Origin: Sweltsa coloradensis
Taxonomy: Eukaryota; Arthropoda; Insecta; Plecoptera; Chloroperlidae
DNA length: 64,000 nucleotides
Assembly: GCA_024449915.1 (NCBI GenBank)
Contig: JAMZAV010000069.1
Coordinates: 186,001 to 250,000, forward strand
Direction: 5' to 3'
The notes beneath the pieces were generated by a model, which saw nothing but the letters and a program-made list of their open reading frames with translations, was not told the DNA's origin and did not search any database. A program made the translations under genes and the position numbers. Positions 1 through 11,811 of this stretch are shown here, one piece after another (position 1 is the first letter of the stretch; each line of letters opens with the position of its first letter).

Positions 1-74
1 GGGAGTGGCTTCCGCGGTCGGGAGGCGACCACCCAGTTGTCTCGTGTGCTCCTTCCCCGTCCACAGCAAGGGAG

Positions 75-640
75 GTGAGACGGCTGGGGAGCACGGAGAA
101 ACCTACGACAAGACAGGTGCAGCTGTAGAGGCTAGAGTGGAGAGAGAGAGAGAGACTGTGTCTGCAGTACAGCAAGGGAGAAACTTACAACAAGACAGGT
201 GCAGCTGTAGAGTGGGGAGAGAGAGACTGTGTCTGGGGTACAGCAAGGGAGAAACTTACAACAAGACAGGTGCAGCTGTAGAGTGGAGGAGAGAGAGACT
301 GTGTCTGGGGTACAGAAAGGGAGAAATCTTTAACAAGACAGGTGCAGCTGTAGAGTGGAGAGAGAGACTGTGTCTGGGGTACAGCAAGGGAGAAACTACA
401 ACAAGACAGGTGCAGCTGTTGAGTGGAAAGAGAGAAAGAGACTGTGTTTGGGCTATAGCAAAGGAGGTGAAACGGCTGGGGAGGTGGGGCATGGAGCTGT
501 AGAGTGAAGATAGAGATTGTGTCCGGGATACAGCAAGTTCAAGGAAGAGAAGGAAGGGGAGGTGAAACGGCTGGAGAGGTGGGACAGATGCAGCTGTGGA
601 GTGGAGAGAGAGACTGTGTTCATTAAACAAGAACAGAGTA
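75..640. repeat. Minisatellite, ~70-bp unit
   Basis: About five to seven imperfect tandem copies of a 66-84 bp unit. Each carries ACAGGTGCAGCTGTAGAGTG, then a GAGAGAGACTGTGTCTG stretch, then GGTACAGCAAGGGAGAAAC. The ACAGGTGCAGCTG word starts near 112, 196, 267, 339 and 405, with degenerate copies near 494 and 584. Because the unit lacks stops, it leaves long open frames on both strands (plus 5-502, minus 630-256) that read as peptide repeats. I take these as by-products of the repeat, not genes. Confidence 0.85.
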
Positions 641-1154
641 GGATTAACCTGTTCAAGATAGGTCAGGTGCTAGGGGACAGGAGAACACAGAGGAATACGG
701 GATGGGTACTCAAGATAATAAAGTGCGCGGGTTTTGGGTAGTTTTTGTTCATGAGATGACATCTTGAACGAGAGGCCCAGATTTTAGAGTCGTGTTTCGG
801 GTGTTTCCAATGTAATGTGTGCATGTAAGGGAGACGGCCAATGCTTGGATTGCTACGACGTCTGGTCAGCAACACAAAATACACTAAGTTGATGGTCAAG
901 GATTGGGTATTACCCTTGAAAACTTCATTAAAGAAATTTGGCTTAAGACGTAATTTGAACTTGTAGTATTGAATACTGCCTGCTGTATACGTGACAGGAT
1001 AGGATACACAAGCACAGTGTATCCTGATTGTATAGGTATATTGAATCAGACACATTTATTACTGTCCTTTCCATACGTATTAATTACGTGTTTAAGTATT
1101 ATAATAACACACTAATGGTAAAAAACATTTTAGACTTTCGCGGCCCGAATATAT
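641..1154. other. Non-coding stretch, nothing recognised
   Basis: AT-rich unique-looking DNA between the minisatellite and a palindromic element. If the exon at 2593-2721 is real, this lies in the intron that follows it on the minus strand. No coding or RNA signal was seen. Confidence 0.5.
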
Positions 1155-1351
1155 GAAAAAGGTGTGAAACGGGTCATTTCACCGCGTCGCGTGTTAACAC
1201 TTACTATAGTGCGTGAGTTCGACGTTTCGCACTTTCAGCAATAAGCAGTCGTCTTGAAGATGAAACCCACAGTGGTTCCGAAACGTCGAACTCACACTAT
1301 AGTAAGTGTAAACACGCGACGCGGCGAAAAGACCCGTTTCACACTTTTTTT
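1155..1351. mobile_element. Foldback MITE-like palindrome
   Basis: Two arms of about 75 bp are near-perfect reverse complements (left from AAAGGTGTGAAACGGGTC, right ending GACCCGTTTCACACTTT) around a loop of about 45 bp. Internal landmarks such as CACTTACTATAGTG and GTTCGACGTTTCG recur inverted. No transposase is present and no target duplication could be fixed. The structure fits a non-autonomous foldback or MITE insertion. Confidence 0.75.
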
Positions 1352-2592
1352 AACACCCTAATTAATTGTACAACTTCAAGCCTATGTTCCTAGCACTTCA
1401 GCAAGAAATAAGCAATTAAGGACAGGCCTGCACAAGGTTTGACGCTCACCTTGTGGCGCATTGTGAAGGAAGTTGTGACCGGACTCTCCTAGGTCCGCAG
1501 TCCACATCGGAGTGTCCCATGACCGCTGATCGATCTAGAAACAAAACATTCGATACTCATTGGATTCTTTTCATCTATTAGAACAACTTACTTATGCATC
1601 ATACCCATTTCTGCAATTACACTGGAAACACGACAATTATTTACGTCATTTCAATGCTACTATAACAATATCACAATACATATTACATCAGACAACTTTG
1701 AAATACTGAATTAAAATTAATTAATGTTTATCAATTTCAACTTCATTAAAAACAGGACAAAAATTAGTAGATGAATAGCGTAAAAGATATAAATGTATCG
1801 CTCTATCACATATCAATTAATAACCAATTAACCGAACATTATCAATAATGAAACAATACGAATGCATGGTCGTGATGTTAAAAAGAGATGATGATAAATG
1901 ATATAGGCGTACGCTGTGTATTTCCCTAAATTAGTCCTGCTTATCACCATATACAAGAATAATAAATGAGCGAAATGTACATACGCACGCACCGTCGCAG
2001 GTGTTTGTGTGAGCATGTTTCTTTTTTAGTATAAGCCTCTAGCCTTTTTAATAAATACTGAAATATAATCACTACCCTAAAAGCCAGGTCTACTGAACCC
2101 TAAAAAAAAAACAGAACATTTCAATAAATTCAACCGGATTCCATGTACTTAGTATACTCTCTAAATTCTATAACTACGTCTTGGCTAGCTGTTGTCCATG
2201 TGCTTTGTTAAGTGTGTGAAAATATCGTTATCGTCTCCAAGTTGTCACGTGCTCATGATCCTACACTGTAAATAAATATTACAACATTATCGTGATCATA
2301 ACGTGCTAAATATATAAGAAACTTTTGGATAGAGTGTCGCTTGCCAAATGCCAAGTTTATATAAAATATGCTTGACAACGCTGATCGTGTGCTTACGTGC
2401 AATTGAAGCATAGTATAGCCTAGGGTACATACCAATCAATATCTTGGCTGTGCTAAGAGTCCATAATAGTTGAAGAATGATTTTAAACATATTTTATGAA
2501 GTAAACTTGACAATAACATCGGCAAAGTCAAAATGTTTTAAGTGTGTACATTGTAATAAGTTGTAACAAGTCTTAGCGTGAATGTCTCTTAC
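1352..2592. other. Probable intron, nothing recognised
   Basis: AT-rich DNA without a supported gene, RNA or classified repeat. The short open frames here lack splice or family support. Confidence 0.45.
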
Positions 2593-2721
2593 CCTGGCTG
2601 GGGAGTAGAGGTACGGCCTGTACCCCACAATCCGGCACAAGAACATGTTGTGCTCTAGGTTCCTCACATCTCGTGTAGCATGATTACAAGAATTCAACCT
2701 GGCCCACCCTCTTTGTGACAT
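2593..2721 (-). CDS. Candidate internal exon of the TOGARAM-like gene
   Basis: A 129-bp (43-codon) open segment on the minus strand follows ATATCTCAG and ends at AGG|GTAAGA. It enters and leaves in phase 0, matching the phase-0 donor of the exon at 8872-9104, so it could be the next exon of the same gene. The translation contains VRNLEHNMFLCRIVGYRPYL, which I do not recognise as a TOG or other domain. The acceptor has a poor pyrimidine tract and base composition is closer to the surrounding intron than in the firm exons. It could equally be a chance open segment. Confidence 0.3.
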
Positions 2722-4302
2722 CTGAGATATCTTTTACTTTACATATCTTCGCCCCTGTTACCTAGCACGTTTCAAATGACCAACCGACTTGGCTCCCTCC
2801 ATTTTGTTCTGCGCAATAACACTACAAGAATAGGCCTATTTAGGAGTCCGGCGAAATAATCAATACCAGACTTAGCCGTGGCTGGTACCCATTGTCTAAC
2901 GCGTCAATATACCTTCACACGATATTGTAGCCGTCTAATAAACAATAAGACTACCGATGTCCGGAACAATGTAATGAATGAAAATTCGTCTTTAGAATAT
3001 TCTAATTTTATATGGTCCGTTAATAATTTATAGTGGATTTCAAATTGGCAAAATAATAAAACAAGGATGTAATTCCTTAGAAAGCGATTTGCCTTCGCGA
3101 TGTTACAATAATTGAGTGATGTGTCCTGCCTGTCCTGCTTGTCCTGCCTGTCCTGCCCGAGAACGGAAAGTTGCGTCTGCTTCACTCGAGTATGACCCCT
3201 CACACTACCAGCATAATGTCTGCTAACATGCCCCGTATAGAAACATCGATTTCTCTGTTATTTTTATTAAAAGATTTTTATCGAACAAACAAAATAATAG
3301 TGTTCGTGACAGGCTTCCCACACATGACGCGTGGTTGAGGGTTCCTGCGATAGAGCGTGCTAGGGTCTTCGTTTTCCACATAGTTGGGTTAGCTACTTTA
3401 AAAAAGTAACAGGTTAAAAGTCACTAAGAGTTACTTTTAAAAAGAAGTAACTAATATTTTAATAAAATTATTTAAAACGTCACTTTACTTTATTTTTCTT
3501 TACTTTACTTTACTTTAAATATACTTTTTGCTTGCCTAAAATCTAAGCGATGTTATTGTTGGGACATGTACTGTGTTGAAATTCACATATCTGTTTAATA
3601 TTGGCACTCATCAATCCCTAGTTTTATTGAATTGGCACTCATCAATCCCCAGTAAAAACAGGTTTAAGGCTGACAAGTGATTGCAAAAGTACACTCACTT
3701 GAAGAAATTTAGTAACTTAATGATTAACTAAACACTTTGGTAAAATTTTCCCCAAAAGGTAATAAAGATACCTAACGTTCTTTAAGGAAATTAAATAAAA
3801 CGGTTCAACGCAATAAAGTAACTAGCACAACATTGATTTTACTGCACTGCTCTTATTGCAAGTATATTTTATGCAAATTGTTTTCAAAGAGAAAATGAAA
3901 TGAGCTTTTGTTATTTTTACCACTCCATCACGTGATTATAACAGCTCATGTTTAGCAGAGTAATACCGCACAATCGTTATGTAGGCTACGTACGTGACAA
4001 GTATACACGAAGATGTACAAACACTTCACTTGTATGAAGGCCTGCCTGACACGCAAGCTGTCTTCTGTTTGCCTCATGTACTTATAATTATTGCGTAAGC
4101 TTTGCATTCAGGGTTTTCCAAGCAACTTTACGTTAACTATAAAGCATGGCTAGTACCAAAGAAGAGAGAAGTCTTTAATCTATGCTATAGTACCAAAGAT
4201 TAGAGACGATAGTACTAAAAAAAAAACACATGCATCGCAAAATTACCGATTTTCAGTCCTAGCTCCAGAGTAAAATAGGTTCATGGGCTGGAGTGGTAGA
4301 AC
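2722..4302. other. Probable intron with small simple repeats
   Basis: AT-rich. It contains a short 10-bp tandem (CCTGTCCTGC-like) at about 3121-3158, TTTACTTTAC runs near 3480-3530, and an 18-bp direct repeat TTGGCACTCATCAATCCC at 3601 and 3632. Inverted ends around 3382 and 3831 (TAGYTACTTTA) hint at an old MITE. No gene was seen. Confidence 0.45.
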
Positions 4303-4744
4303 CAGTGTTTGGTAGGAATGTTAAATTGAACTTTTTGGGAACTTTTGAATGAACACGTTCCCTACAGGAAAACCAAAGGCACAAATATCGGGGAACTTTT
4401 AAATGAGGTTCAAACAGTTCCGATCACTCTTTGATTTGTTAAAACCCGCCTTGCCTATACTTTTGAAATCAGATTTAGCCGATACCAAAATGAGATGTTA
4501 AAAAGAGCAGTGGCATATTGTTTTTAGGAAGTGTAAGTTGTAACCTAGATTGATGAACTTGTCCATTTTTCGCGACTTAAATCCTTTACCCAAACCATAA
4601 TTTTTACGCTTAATGAACTTTTAAACAGGAACACAAACATTTATTTTTATGTAAAGAAACTGTATATCTTTTCAAAGTTCCCTTTAAAGACCGAGTAACT
4701 TAGCTTTTCAAAGTTCCTCTGTAGTCGTAACTTACCTAACACTG
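4303..4744. mobile_element. hAT-like MITE with 8-bp target duplication
   Basis: Terminal inverted repeats are CAGTGTTTGGTAGGAA at the left and the complement of CAGTGTTAGGTAAGTTACG at the right. They are flanked by GGTAGAAC (4295-4302) and GGTAGAGC (4745-4752), which match at 7 of 8 bases. An 8-bp duplication with CAGTG ends is typical of hAT elements. The 442-bp body has no coding capacity and carries several GGAACTTTT/AGTTCC words near both ends, possible subterminal transposase-binding repeats. Confidence 0.75.
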
Positions 4745-4752
4745 GGTAGAGC

Positions 4753-5499
4753 TACAAGTTACTCTATAGACTGCACGGATAAAGTTTCAAATGCTGCAAC
4801 CAGTACTGTTTTTGCTTTTGGCAATGAAACATTATTGCTTTTTGTTTATTTTACACAATATGAAACATACTTCATGTAGTCTATAGTTTCAACGTACAAC
4901 CACATGTAGGTCATGAATTACTTTCTAGGTACAGTGTAGAGTTCTTGAAGTATAATTATACTGGTTTTACCAATCAAAATTACCACAAATATTAAACTTT
5001 TTCAAAATTAGTGACAACGCAGAAAACGTGGACTTCATTCTAATTGCGCTGAGATGAAAATGTTGGGGCAAGTGTAGAGGACGAAAGCGACACATTTACG
5101 TAGCCCAAAAGCGCTTGGCAATAAGACTCACGGTAAAGCTACATCATAATATTACTATCTTGACCCGAAACCAGAACCCGAACGGTCGAGAAATTCCTCC
5201 TAGTATCGCCTTCAGTTTACATGACATTGTGCCTCGACCGTGTGGGTTGTGTATAGGGAATTGGACAAAATTCACATTGCTGGTGTTGGTGTCAGTGAAA
5301 TAGGTAGACACATTGGATTCGTTTCATTTACCTACACACATTTCTGTAATTTTTTTTAACTTTCTGTACTTTAATTCGTTGTTTAATATTAACTGCAATA
5401 TCACATTTTAGTTTAGAATTTAGGGAGGAAAGGTGTAGCACTTTTCACTCCTGCTTCCAAAGGTGATGCAGAAAAGGGAATTCATAACAGGAGACAATA
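4753..5499. other. Non-coding stretch, nothing recognised
   Basis: AT-rich DNA within the long intron. A 62-codon plus-strand open frame near 5115-5303 has no family or splice support. Confidence 0.4.
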
Positions 5500-6040
5500 C
5501 TAAAACACTAAGAAGCTTCGCAAACGCTTTTTCATGCGCGTTGTTGGATGAGCGTAATTGGTGCATTGAGCTGCCATGTGTTATGCAGAAAAGCGTAAAA
5601 TTGCGATTTTCATGAGAAATAATTTTTCGATTACGCTCAAATTTCACACGAATATATTAATTCATAAAATCAAGGTTCTGTGAAAAAAACATTACAATCG
5701 AATAAAGCATGTAGGTGTTATAAGTCGAAGAAATGTTTTGAGAATTTTAAAAATCGAAAAAATCGTAAAATTGCGATTTCAATTAGAAATAATTTTTCGA
5801 TTGCGCTCAAAAACGTGGCAGTTCTAAGTTCAGAGATTTCGAAGGCCTTCAGAAATTTTCATTGCAATTGGAGTATCGGTTTAGCCGGAATCGAGTTAAC
5901 AAACACACAAAAATAAAAACAGAAAAAAAAGAAAAAAATAAAGAAAAACATTCCGGATATTCTTCTCCAGTGTAGTGTAGTGGAATGGAATCTTCGCTTC
6001 GCTCGCTACGCTCATCAAAAAACGTTAGACATGAGAAGTG
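5500..6040 (+). repeat. Interspersed repeat family R1, copy A
   Basis: Shares long segments with 39590-40215 (same orientation) and 19650-20280 (opposite). Shared landmarks include GCTTCGCAAACGCTTTTTCA, TTCACACGAATATATTAATT, AAAAACGTGGCAGTTCTAAG and the terminal TCGCTTCGCTCGCTACGCTC. It has no coding capacity, and neither clear terminal inverted repeats nor a poly(A) tail, so the class is unknown (possibly Helitron-like or a derelict non-autonomous element). Confidence 0.7.
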
Positions 6041-8507
6041 CATAGGATGTTAAGAAAAATATTATTTATATAAGAACGTGTTATACCCTACAAGCAGTTA
6101 GAACACATTTCCCCCTAGCTCTAGCACAAGTTAGTGATGGTATAGTTTGTTTGATCTGGTGTTATGACAACCACCTGGCGTTAGGTCGTTCACCTGAGCA
6201 TGTTGCATTCTAACAAATAGAACTGGGAATACTGGATGAAATCAATAATAATAATGATTATTTTATTTTACTAGCATGGTGGAAATAAAGGAAAATTAAT
6301 ATTGATACATCTTTATTGTCTAGCTAGATGATAGAGATAACGAGAGTAAAGTAGGGGAACGCAATAGGGTAAAATCACCGAAATCTACATTTTAAAAACA
6401 GTAACTTAATTATTATGATTTGGCTTTTAAAGGAAAATATTAGAAAAAGACTACTTAAAAACACTTAAAAAACTTAAAACACTTTTAAAAAATCAAATCA
6501 CCGTATTCAAAATGAATTTTTAATTCTTTTTATTAGAGCTCTCCTGAAAGATTTTATAAAAGTGCAATACAATTTTTCCGAAATGCTAAAGAATATAAAA
6601 CAACCTTAGTTGTGTATATAGAATAATGGTGGTATTTTAAAGGATACCTTTCTATTTTGAATTTTAAATACTTAGAAACGACAATCTAGAAACACTGGAG
6701 TCTATTCACCAGCATAATCTTTGAGCGGTGTGTCTGCTCTCGAGGGTTGTGGGGTCTCTATCGGCGTAGGTCTAATTGTTAGGTTTAGACTTTAGCCGTT
6801 TAGAGGGGGAATAACTGAAATTAGAGAACAAGACCCCTAGGCCTATATTTTGTCCATCTCTCTATATTTATGAAATAATGTTTTGAAAATGCAACATTAT
6901 AAAAGCTAATAATACTTACAACACAATACATTATTATTTATTAATTGAATTTCTTTCGATTCAGTAATTCCACAGGTTATTGGTTGTTGAATTGTATATG
7001 TTTTAAAACAATGATAAATTACAAGTTTACAATACGTTTCGAATTATCTGACACTATCATTGCTGGTCGAAAAATAAACATACCTCTATTCATAAACTTA
7101 ATATTAAAAAAATGTTTTCGATTTCTATTTCTAATTCTTGTAGCAAGATTATTTAGCCCGCCTGTACGAAATTCGAAAATATCTCGTATGTGTACAGTCT
7201 GGACCAAAATTCGACGTAAACGTTATTATAGAAAACAATGTCCCCTTATATTTCGATAATAATGAATGTGCAAAGAAATTATAAAAGAATGCACTGGTCA
7301 AAATTGATTTGGGAAATCGGAAAGTTGTACAAACAAATCTTAAATGTTCCACCATAAATCTTTTCAAAATATATTTACCTGTTAAAATAACAACCTCTGT
7401 CAATCAAACAATCTTTTATTTATAGCTATATTTTGCGAGATTTGGAGAGACTTTTTAAGAAATCGGTCTGAGGTAAGTGTCATGGCTAAATGAAGCTGAT
7501 AAATTGATGGTATCATTATGGGGTTTAATTATGCATCACCACTGGTTGAGCCCAGTTTGGTATCACAAGCTAATGATGGATATGCGTGATCATCAGACAA
7601 AGGAGTCTAGTTAATTAACTGAGATCATTTACAAAAATAACATTGAGATATATCTTCCTATGATAAATTTCCTGCAATTAACCCATAAAACATGACTTCA
7701 ACCGTGTACGACATTTCTATCATACTAGTTGAATGAGTAATCTATCAAGGGGGATCGAGCGGGTTGTGGATGGTAATGGATAGTTACCCAATAGTAGGCC
7801 TACATCTAGTTTCTGAGGATAATATTGGCTTTTTAGGGGAATTAGTACTGACGCAAATAGAAATCTTTGTAGGTCATATGTTGATAGACATACGTATGAC
7901 AACGATCCCCCTAACCTAACACGGCACATTTATTAATTGTTTTCGTATAGGAATTCTCTCCATGAAGAAACCATTTATGTCCCTGTTCAGGGAATCATGA
8001 GGTGGGTGCATATTTTGAAATGAGAGAGCTATTTGAGAAGATTTAATCATTAGCATTTGCTTTATTTACTGAACAAACCGTTTAGACACTTAGTCCAGAT
8101 AAGCGCGGGATAACAGACACCGAAATGGCCATCCACCCGAATCATGAGTCTTGCGCATAACTCATAAGCTACCCAAGCTACCTATACGTATTTGTCAAAC
8201 AGACAATCAACTATAGCCGAGTAGGCCCACTTTTTATATGGTATGCGCAAATTATTTGACGAGTGAAACACATATACATCTACTTCTCAGTTGAAACAAT
8301 TTAATAATAAATAATAATATTCCATTCTGATATTTAGTTGTGATATTGTATCTCAGGCCCAAACTGTGAAATACAACGTAACGTAATCTTCCTTTATGAA
8401 CACAAACGCCAGTCTGTTACGATTTACAGAAACGTGCGCATTGGTCCGACAAATATTCTTTACAAGCACGTGCATAAGAGAGTATCCAAAATATGGAGCA
8501 CATCTAT
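6041..8507. other. Probable intron, nothing recognised
   Basis: About 2.5 kb of AT-rich DNA. Open frames at 6945-7259 and 7019-7403 overlap on both strands and look like chance. No repeat family was identified. Confidence 0.4.
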
Positions 8508-8551
8508 CACAGATAATAGAGTATACTACGTAGTGTACTCTGTTATCTGTG
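8508..8551. repeat. 44-bp near-perfect palindrome
   Basis: CACAGATAA...TACGTA...TTATCTGTG, symmetric about 8529/8530 with only a few mismatches and no loop. It could extrude as a cruciform. It is probably the scar or core of a small palindromic element. Confidence 0.8.
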
Positions 8552-8589
8552 CATTTATTATTCAACGTTTGCTTCATCATTCAATTATT

Positions 8590-8790
8590 CTCCTTGGTAC
8601 AGGTGCCAGGAAATTCCCCATATTGGTGGGACTGCTACCCCCCCCCCCCCCTCGAAGACCAGGGCAACCAAAAATATTCTTTATCATCCTTGTTGAAGAA
8701 CTATGCCAACAAAAAACGCATGACAATAATGTAATTTTAAGTTTTTATCGCAAGACAAGACACATGCACAAATGGTCGAACGTACGTATA
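8590..8790 (+). repeat. Interspersed repeat family R2, copy A
   Basis: Resembles 50960-51125 and 53640-53810. Shared order: ACCAAAAA, a TTGTTGAAGAA-like word, CAACAAAAAA or ATCAAAAAAA, a TTTTATCGTGAGACGTGACAC-like stretch, then GCACAGAC or GCACAAA. It includes a C14 run near 8639-8652. Class unknown. Confidence 0.55.
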
Positions 8791-8871
8791 GAAAAGTGAA
8801 GCATTGGGGAGTTTTTCTCCCTAATAACTTGTAAATAATTATAAATATGTCATCATTGTATAATCACTCAC

Positions 8872-9104
8872 CAGGTCATTCTTGTCGTAGTTCTTCCCGT
8901 ACGGCGTGTTGTCCTGTAGTTGTACGCTCCTCGGCAGCACCCCGACACCGACCGCGAGCATCTCCGAGGGTCGCCGATCTGTCCACGGGTTCCCCATCTT
9001 GATCGTGGTCGTGGGACGGGAGTCAAGGGTACGGTGGTTCCTGGCGGTAGCGGATCCCGGCGACAGGGAGCCGGTTCCGTTCAGTATCCACTCGACGTCC
9101 GCCC
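8872..9104 (-). CDS. Internal exon, linker of the TOGARAM-like protein
   Basis: A GC-rich 233-bp exon between a strong acceptor (CCTCTCCCCAG) and donor (CTG|GTGAGT). It enters with two leftover bases and leaves in phase 0. Only one frame is open throughout, giving 77 full codons beginning ADVEWILNG and including MGNPWTDRRPSEML and a Gln/Asn/Tyr-rich end. No domain is recognised, which fits the linker between TOG2 and TOG3. The incoming phase matches the phase-1 donors of the exons at both 23892 and 23291, so it can follow either. Composition is far above the surrounding intron in G+C, as in the other firm exons. Confidence 0.65.
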
Positions 9105-9862
9105 CTGGGGAGAGGAATCGAGACGTTTACATTCCTCAATACACTGGAATATTGACATTGTCATGGGCTGGTTTCGAGACCATTTCCATTTGGTTTGAGT
9201 AGTGATCGAAGTTTGAAGCATTCCAATTAAAATTATTCATTTGAAATATTTCAAATAATTTCAAACTAAATTTTTACTTAAATATTTGTATGTATGCACT
9301 TGAAATTAACATTACATGCTTCCGGTATGGTCCAGAGTTTCAAGTCTTCTCAATTCCGGACACACAAATAGTTTAATTTGCAAAAAAGCAATTTTTTTAT
9401 GCCATAATAATGTGTTTTTTTTTAGTTTAGTAGGTAGAATTTCGACTCCTAGACATAACTGTAAAAGTATAGGCCAACTTTAAAGCCTCCGTTTAATCGT
9501 TCGATTAACTATGGTCACTGAGGTACAAATTACAACTTTTTTGACCATTGAAATATTTCATGAATTATTTCACGAATTCTTTCATGAAATATTTCAAAAT
9601 TAATAATTTCAAGAAACTTTTAAACACTAAGTTTGAGTACTTGATTACATTAACCGAGGTGGTTATTGCAGTGCGATTGCAACATGGAATCGTTGTTTGA
9701 TGATATCATCAGGAAGTATTACTTGACGGACGGTGTCCGAATTGCAGCAGTCTGTTGTAATACAGGAGTCCGGAGAATGCTGACAATAATTTTCATGTAT
9801 TAGACTTTGAATCGGTAATTGAACTAAGAATTGCTGATGACTGAGGAGCTAAGACGTATAGT
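9105..9862. other. Intron with TGAAATATTTCA palindromes
   Basis: AT-rich. The 12-bp palindrome TGAAATATTTCA or a near copy appears near 9242, 9547 and 9583, with related words inverted on either side of about 9400. This suggests an old foldback insertion. No gene was seen. Confidence 0.4.
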
Positions 9863-9872
9863 TACCAGTCCT

Positions 9873-9891
9873 GGGGGGGGGGGGGGGGGGG
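9873..9891 (+). repeat. Poly-G run (19 G)
   Basis: Nineteen consecutive G, just before the GC-richer leader of the gag remnant. Length may be unreliable in the assembly. Confidence 0.9.
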
Positions 9892-10893
9892 CGAAAGGTT
9901 TTTCTGATTGGTGGAACCTCGGCACTTGGACTGGTGATGACGGACGGTCTCAAGCCACGCACGAGGTGTGATCGCGATCGCTCGGGAGTGCTAGACTGGG
10001 AAGCGACAGAACTAGGTGTCCGACTTTGTTCAACCGGAAGTGATTATAAGCGAGAGAATTAGGTGTCCGACTTGAGAAGCGAGGACTTCACCCGGAAGAG
10101 GACCAGGGTCCGACTTTGGAAGCAAGGGCTTCTTCTACCAAGTGTGCGAACTAGGGAGCGAAGGGATCTACTAGTGGTTCATCTCGTGCGACCTGAGCGT
10201 ACAGAGCGCGAAGAGTGTAGAAACTGTGTGAGTTACATGGAGTGACGGACACAGGAAGAGGACCGAGGACTAGTCTTTCAAGAGGTGAAGACATCTGGAG
10301 CCAGACATCACCTTCCCAGCCGCGAGGGGACCGGAATTGATTCGTTAACACCATCCGTACCAGAGTCAAGGAGGGAATTACTAGGTAATTAGCTTAAATC
10401 TGTCAAGGTGAAGTCTTGCCGGATTGGTCTTGGGGTGTGGTGATATTTAATTACTAGGTAATTAGCTTAAGCCTGACGTGGTTTAGTAGTTGAATTTTAT
10501 GAGAGTACATAACTGGTTATGTTCATCTGTTTATGAGTTCGCAAGCGCGAGGGATTATACAGCGTAGGTAGACAGCGTGGCGCGCATCGTTCCTGGCCCA
10601 GTGCGTAATCGAGGATACCTTATCTTTTCTCTGAGCTGACAGTTTTGCAGTCTAGGAGTTGTACTTTGCACAGCTACAGGTGAATAACTTTGAGTGTTGT
10701 GTTTTAATTCTACGGGAGAGAGATGATTAATATAGCCATAGTTGAATAACTTTGAGTTGAGTGTTGTTTTAATGTTTTTGGGATAAATTCCGATTCAATT
10801 TCGATTCTTTGACTGATCTACTGTGATAGTGGTAAAATAATACATTAAAATAAATAAAATAATACTACAACCAGGGCTTAGTCTCTATATAGC

Positions 10894-11811
10894 ATGGATT
10901 GCATGAAGTTATTAGAGAGGTTGCTGGGTAAGTTTCGAGAGGGGGTCGATGATGTGGAATGGTGGATAGGTGGCTATGAGGCGGTGGCATGTGACTGGTC
11001 GGAGGAACGGAGGGTAAAGGCTTTGCCATTGTTCTTGCAAGGGAGTCAATTAGACTGGTACCACCATGTAAAGTCCGAGGCCAGGAAGGCGGCGGCGCCG
11101 CTTGAGTGGTCGACGGTAAAGGATCATTTTATTAAGACATATGGGTACCGACTGGACGATATGCCGTATTGGGCCAGGCAAATGGTCGCAAGGGTGCATC
11201 GTGACGGTGAGAGTGCGACTGCATATGCGTATGCGCGAGTCAGGCTGTGTGATAAGATGGACCCCAATATGTCTATGGCTGATATTGTGCAGTGGGTGAT
11301 TCGTGGCTTGCGTCCTGATTTAAGACCGTTTGTTGTTAATAAAACGTTCGAAGATTTGGATGAATTATTGATAGTGCTTAGGCAGTTGGAAAGGTTGAGA
11401 CGGAGTGCAGGGGAGGCAGTTGAGCAGCACATGGTAGTAGAGGAGGAAGAGAAGGTAACATCTATTGCTCGTAATGGTTTAGTTGAAATGGTGGTGGCAT
11501 TGACAAGGGAAGCGGAATCCCTTCAGGTCGTTGTAGGGAGCGAAGCGGGTCGGAACAAGGAAGTTGTCCAACAAGTGGTTGCTTCAGGGCAACAGGGTGG
11601 TAATCAGACGCAACAGAGCGAGATTCGAATGCACCAGGGTAGTTGGGGTAATCAACAGAAGTTTGAGCCTAATAGGGGTGGATATCAGAGGATGGATCAA
11701 CGGCCAAATCAGCGCTTTAATCAGCGTAATAGGAATAATCGGGTTATTTGCTTTTATTGTAAAGAGCTGGGTCATTTTAAGAGAGATTGTGTCAAATTAA
11801 AATCTCTCTAG
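10894..11811 (+). CDS. Retrotransposon Gag-like protein with CCHC zinc knuckle
   Basis: A 305-codon frame. The N-terminal two thirds resemble the Ty3/Gypsy-type retrotransposon gag domain: W-rich segments (EWWIGGYEAVACDWSEE), LQGSQLDWYH, then a WSTVKDHFIKTYG stretch and a run ending in IRGLRPDLRPFV. A Gln/Asn/Arg-rich region (about residues 230-280) leads to a zinc knuckle with Cys286, Cys289, His294 and Cys299 (C-X2-C-X4-H-X4-C), the RNA-binding nucleocapsid signature. The protein would form a particle and package element RNA in the cytoplasm. The frame ends at an amber codon. Coding is intact over its length, unlike everything downstream, suggesting relatively recent insertion or retained function. 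It lies inside a long intron of the minus-strand TOGARAM-like gene, in the opposite orientation. Confidence 0.85.
   Translation: MDCMKLLERLLGKFREGVDDVEWWIGGYEAVACDWSEERRVKALPLFLQGSQLDWYHHVKSEARKAAAPLEWSTVKDHFIKTYGYRLDDMPYWARQMVARVHRDGESATAYAYARVRLCDKMDPNMSMADIVQWVIRGLRPDLRPFVVNKTFEDLDELLIVLRQLERLRRSAGEAVEQHMVVEEEEKVTSIARNGLVEMVVALTREAESLQVVVGSEAGRNKEVVQQVVASGQQGGNQTQQSEIRMHQGSWGNQQKFEPNRGGYQRMDQRPNQRFNQRNRNNRVICFYCKELGHFKRDCVKLKSL

Noticed and set aside
5..502. 165-codon plus-strand open frame
   Set aside because: It lies wholly in the minisatellite, encodes only the repeat unit and is mirrored by an open frame on the other strand.
75..640. CRISPR-like array
   Set aside because: Units are contiguous diverged tandem repeats without spacers, in a eukaryotic genome.
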